Assembly (NCBI GenBank): GCA_003020945.1
Contig: PXRU01000028.1
Span: 1 to 49,368, forward strand
Length of the DNA stretch: 49,368 nt
Direction: 5' to 3'
Source: Halobacteriales archaeon QS_6_71_20
GTDB taxonomy: Archaea > Halobacteriota > Halobacteria > Halobacteriales > Haloferacaceae
In this document: in pieces, positions 48,593-49,368 of the stretch
How the letters are laid out: the number at the start of each line of letters is the position of its first letter
Numbering within the stretch: the first letter of the stretch is position 1
Translations under genes and position numbers: made by a program
The notes under the pieces: generated by a model
The model's database searches: none
What the model saw: the letters and a program-made list of their open reading frames with translations, nothing else
Told to the model about the DNA's origin: nothing

Positions 48593-49024
48593 TCACCGAT
48601 AGCCGAGCGCTTCGAGGTGGCTATTCAGGTCCTGTTCGCCGAGACCGGTTCGGATTTCGGCCTTGGACTTTATTTCGTACTCGCGTTTCCCTTCGCCCGT
48701 CGTCTCCGCCCAAGGGACCCGTTTTATCACCGGGATCGGGACTGACCTCGGGTGACCGTACAATCCCCACTCGCCCAGCGCGTTCCCGTGATCCGACGTG
48801 ACGACGAAGACCGTGTTCTCCGGGTCGACGCCGTAGTACTCGAGCTTCTGCTGGACCTCCCGTGCGGTCGTCCGGGTGGAGACGACCAGCCGGTGGTCCG
48901 TGTCGATGTTGAGGAACTCCGTGTCGATCCGGTCGGTCTCCCCGGTGCTCGGATGGACGAGCAGCACGCCGGTCCCGCCGGGTATCGTCTCGGGGGAGCC
49001 CTCTATCGCGAGATCGTACTCCAT
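48593..49024 (-). pseudogene. Chimeric ORF: RecA-like protein N-terminus joined to sulfatase C-terminus
   Basis: The 143-residue frame begins at ATG 49024 with MEYDLAIEGSPETIPGGTGVLLVHPSTGETDR and STRTTAREVQQKLEYYGVD in outline, the N-terminus of a haloarchaeal RecA/KaiC-like ATPase family whose members are about 200 residues long. After about residue 72 the sequence turns into the C-terminus of a sulfatase: FVVTSDHGNALGEWGLYGHP, VPIPVIKRVPWAETTG and the ending SHLEALGYR. Neither half is complete, and no natural protein joins these. A TTTAAG box 25-30 bases before the ATG suggests the first part retains its own promoter. Confidence 0.8.
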
Positions 49025-49054
49025 ACCTCCCTACGGGCAGCCGTCGCTCTTAAA

Positions 49055-49368
49055 CCTCCAGTTCCGTTTGGCGCGAGCGATCCCGTGAGAATGACGATAG
49101 CTCCGTGCTCGTACACAGGATCGTCGATCGGTCGGACAACAGATTCGTCGGGGTCGGAGAGATCGAGGCTTTCGAGGTTTTCAGCCATCGTGTTGCCAGT
49201 CACTGTCATCACGTCGCCCTCGATCAATCCGGCATCTAACAGCCGCCGCAAAACGACTGGAATTCCTCCGTTCCGGTGAAGGTCCGTCATAACGAAGCCC
49301 CCGCTTGGACGAAGGTCACAGATCTGTGGTGTACGGTGACCGATCCGGTTGAAATCCTCGATGTCGAG
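49055..49368 (-). pseudogene. ilvD: Sulfatase-cluster-adjacent fragment of dihydroxy-acid dehydratase (IlvD), C-terminus missing
   Basis: The frame entering from the right edge reads DFNRIGHRTPQICDLRPSG, then MTDLHRNGGIPVVLRRLLDAG, VMTVTGNTMAEN, VRPIDDPVYEHGAIVILTGSLAPNG. This is the middle of IlvD, the Fe-S dehydratase of branched-chain amino acid synthesis. Normally GSLAPNGAVVK follows and some 180 more residues; here the similarity stops at GSLAPNG and the next bases belong to the promoter of the RecA-like gene. Its 5' part lies outside the window. It is therefore a broken copy, or a join of unrelated sequence. Confidence 0.8.

Noticed and set aside
46855-48745. Long plus-strand frame through the 2'-5' ligase-like gene, the sensor fragment and antisense flippase
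   Set aside because: Only 47366-47845 is coding on this strand by similarity. The rest is antisense to genes with clear motifs.
1-49368. tRNA genes
   Set aside because: No cloverleaf with intact TTC and anticodon-arm pattern was recognised by eye on either strand. A covariance-model search such as tRNAscan-SE would settle it.

Overview
The window is chromosomal DNA of an extremely halophilic archaeon (class Halobacteria). GC content and third-position GC are very high, proteins are strongly acidic, lipoproteins carry Tat-type signals, and short or absent leaders follow TATA-like boxes about 25-30 bases before the start codon. It also holds archaeal marker genes: PCNA clamp, S6e, an archaeal RNase P RNA, a fused-type haloarchaeal TatC and two Hvo_1808-type surface proteins. 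A Halorubrum-like or related Haloferacales genome is plausible, but that is inference.

Layout. 0-5.3 kb: C-terminal half of a two-domain TatC, a small ribbon-helix-helix protein overlapping a preQ0/queuosine-precursor transporter, RlmE, PCNA, a free-standing LAGLIDADG-type endonuclease and a HAD phosphatase. 5.4-15.3 kb: a large receiver/PAS/GAF histidine kinase running in frame into an unrelated conserved protein, UspA, a DHH phosphoesterase, a zinc alcohol dehydrogenase, a second histidine kinase, S6e and small haloarchaeal proteins. 15.6-20 kb: a DUF4385-like/membrane fusion, an M23-like protein, a lipoate-ligase-like protein with an in-frame tandem repeat, and dihydroorotase. 20.1-27.3 kb: a dipeptide/oligopeptide ABC operon on the minus strand whose second ATPase is broken. 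27.4-33.7 kb: a nicotinamidase-like hydrolase and nicotinate phosphoribosyltransferase flanking two Hvo_1808-type proteins. 33.7-47.2 kb: AMMECR1, RNase P RNA, MBL hydrolase, a broken acyl-CoA synthetase, a CPA antiporter with TrkA domains, dihydrolipoamide dehydrogenase, a small winged-helix protein with a palindromic site upstream, an ABC exporter, cytochrome P450 and a 2'-5' RNA ligase-like protein. 47.3-49.4 kb: a mosaic of five broken genes at lower GC.

The most striking property is the number of genes with localised loss of sequence inside or between otherwise well-kept reading frames: the histidine kinase C-terminus, DppF without its ABC signature, the acyl-CoA synthetase, the second Hvo_1808 protein without its signal peptide, the DUF4385 fusion, and the right-end mosaic. 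Either this genome really is rearranged and decaying at these points, or the assembly contains collapsed or chimeric joins. Sequence alone cannot decide. Other items worth attention are a 51-bp in-frame tandem repeat in the lipoate ligase that shares a 28-base core with an insertion in an ABC exporter 27 kb away, the endonuclease gene directly behind pcn, and a nested TTCACGTGAA palindrome before a winged-helix gene. I do not see a clearly new multi-gene defence or metabolic system. No tRNA, rRNA, CRISPR array, transposase or replication origin was recognised.
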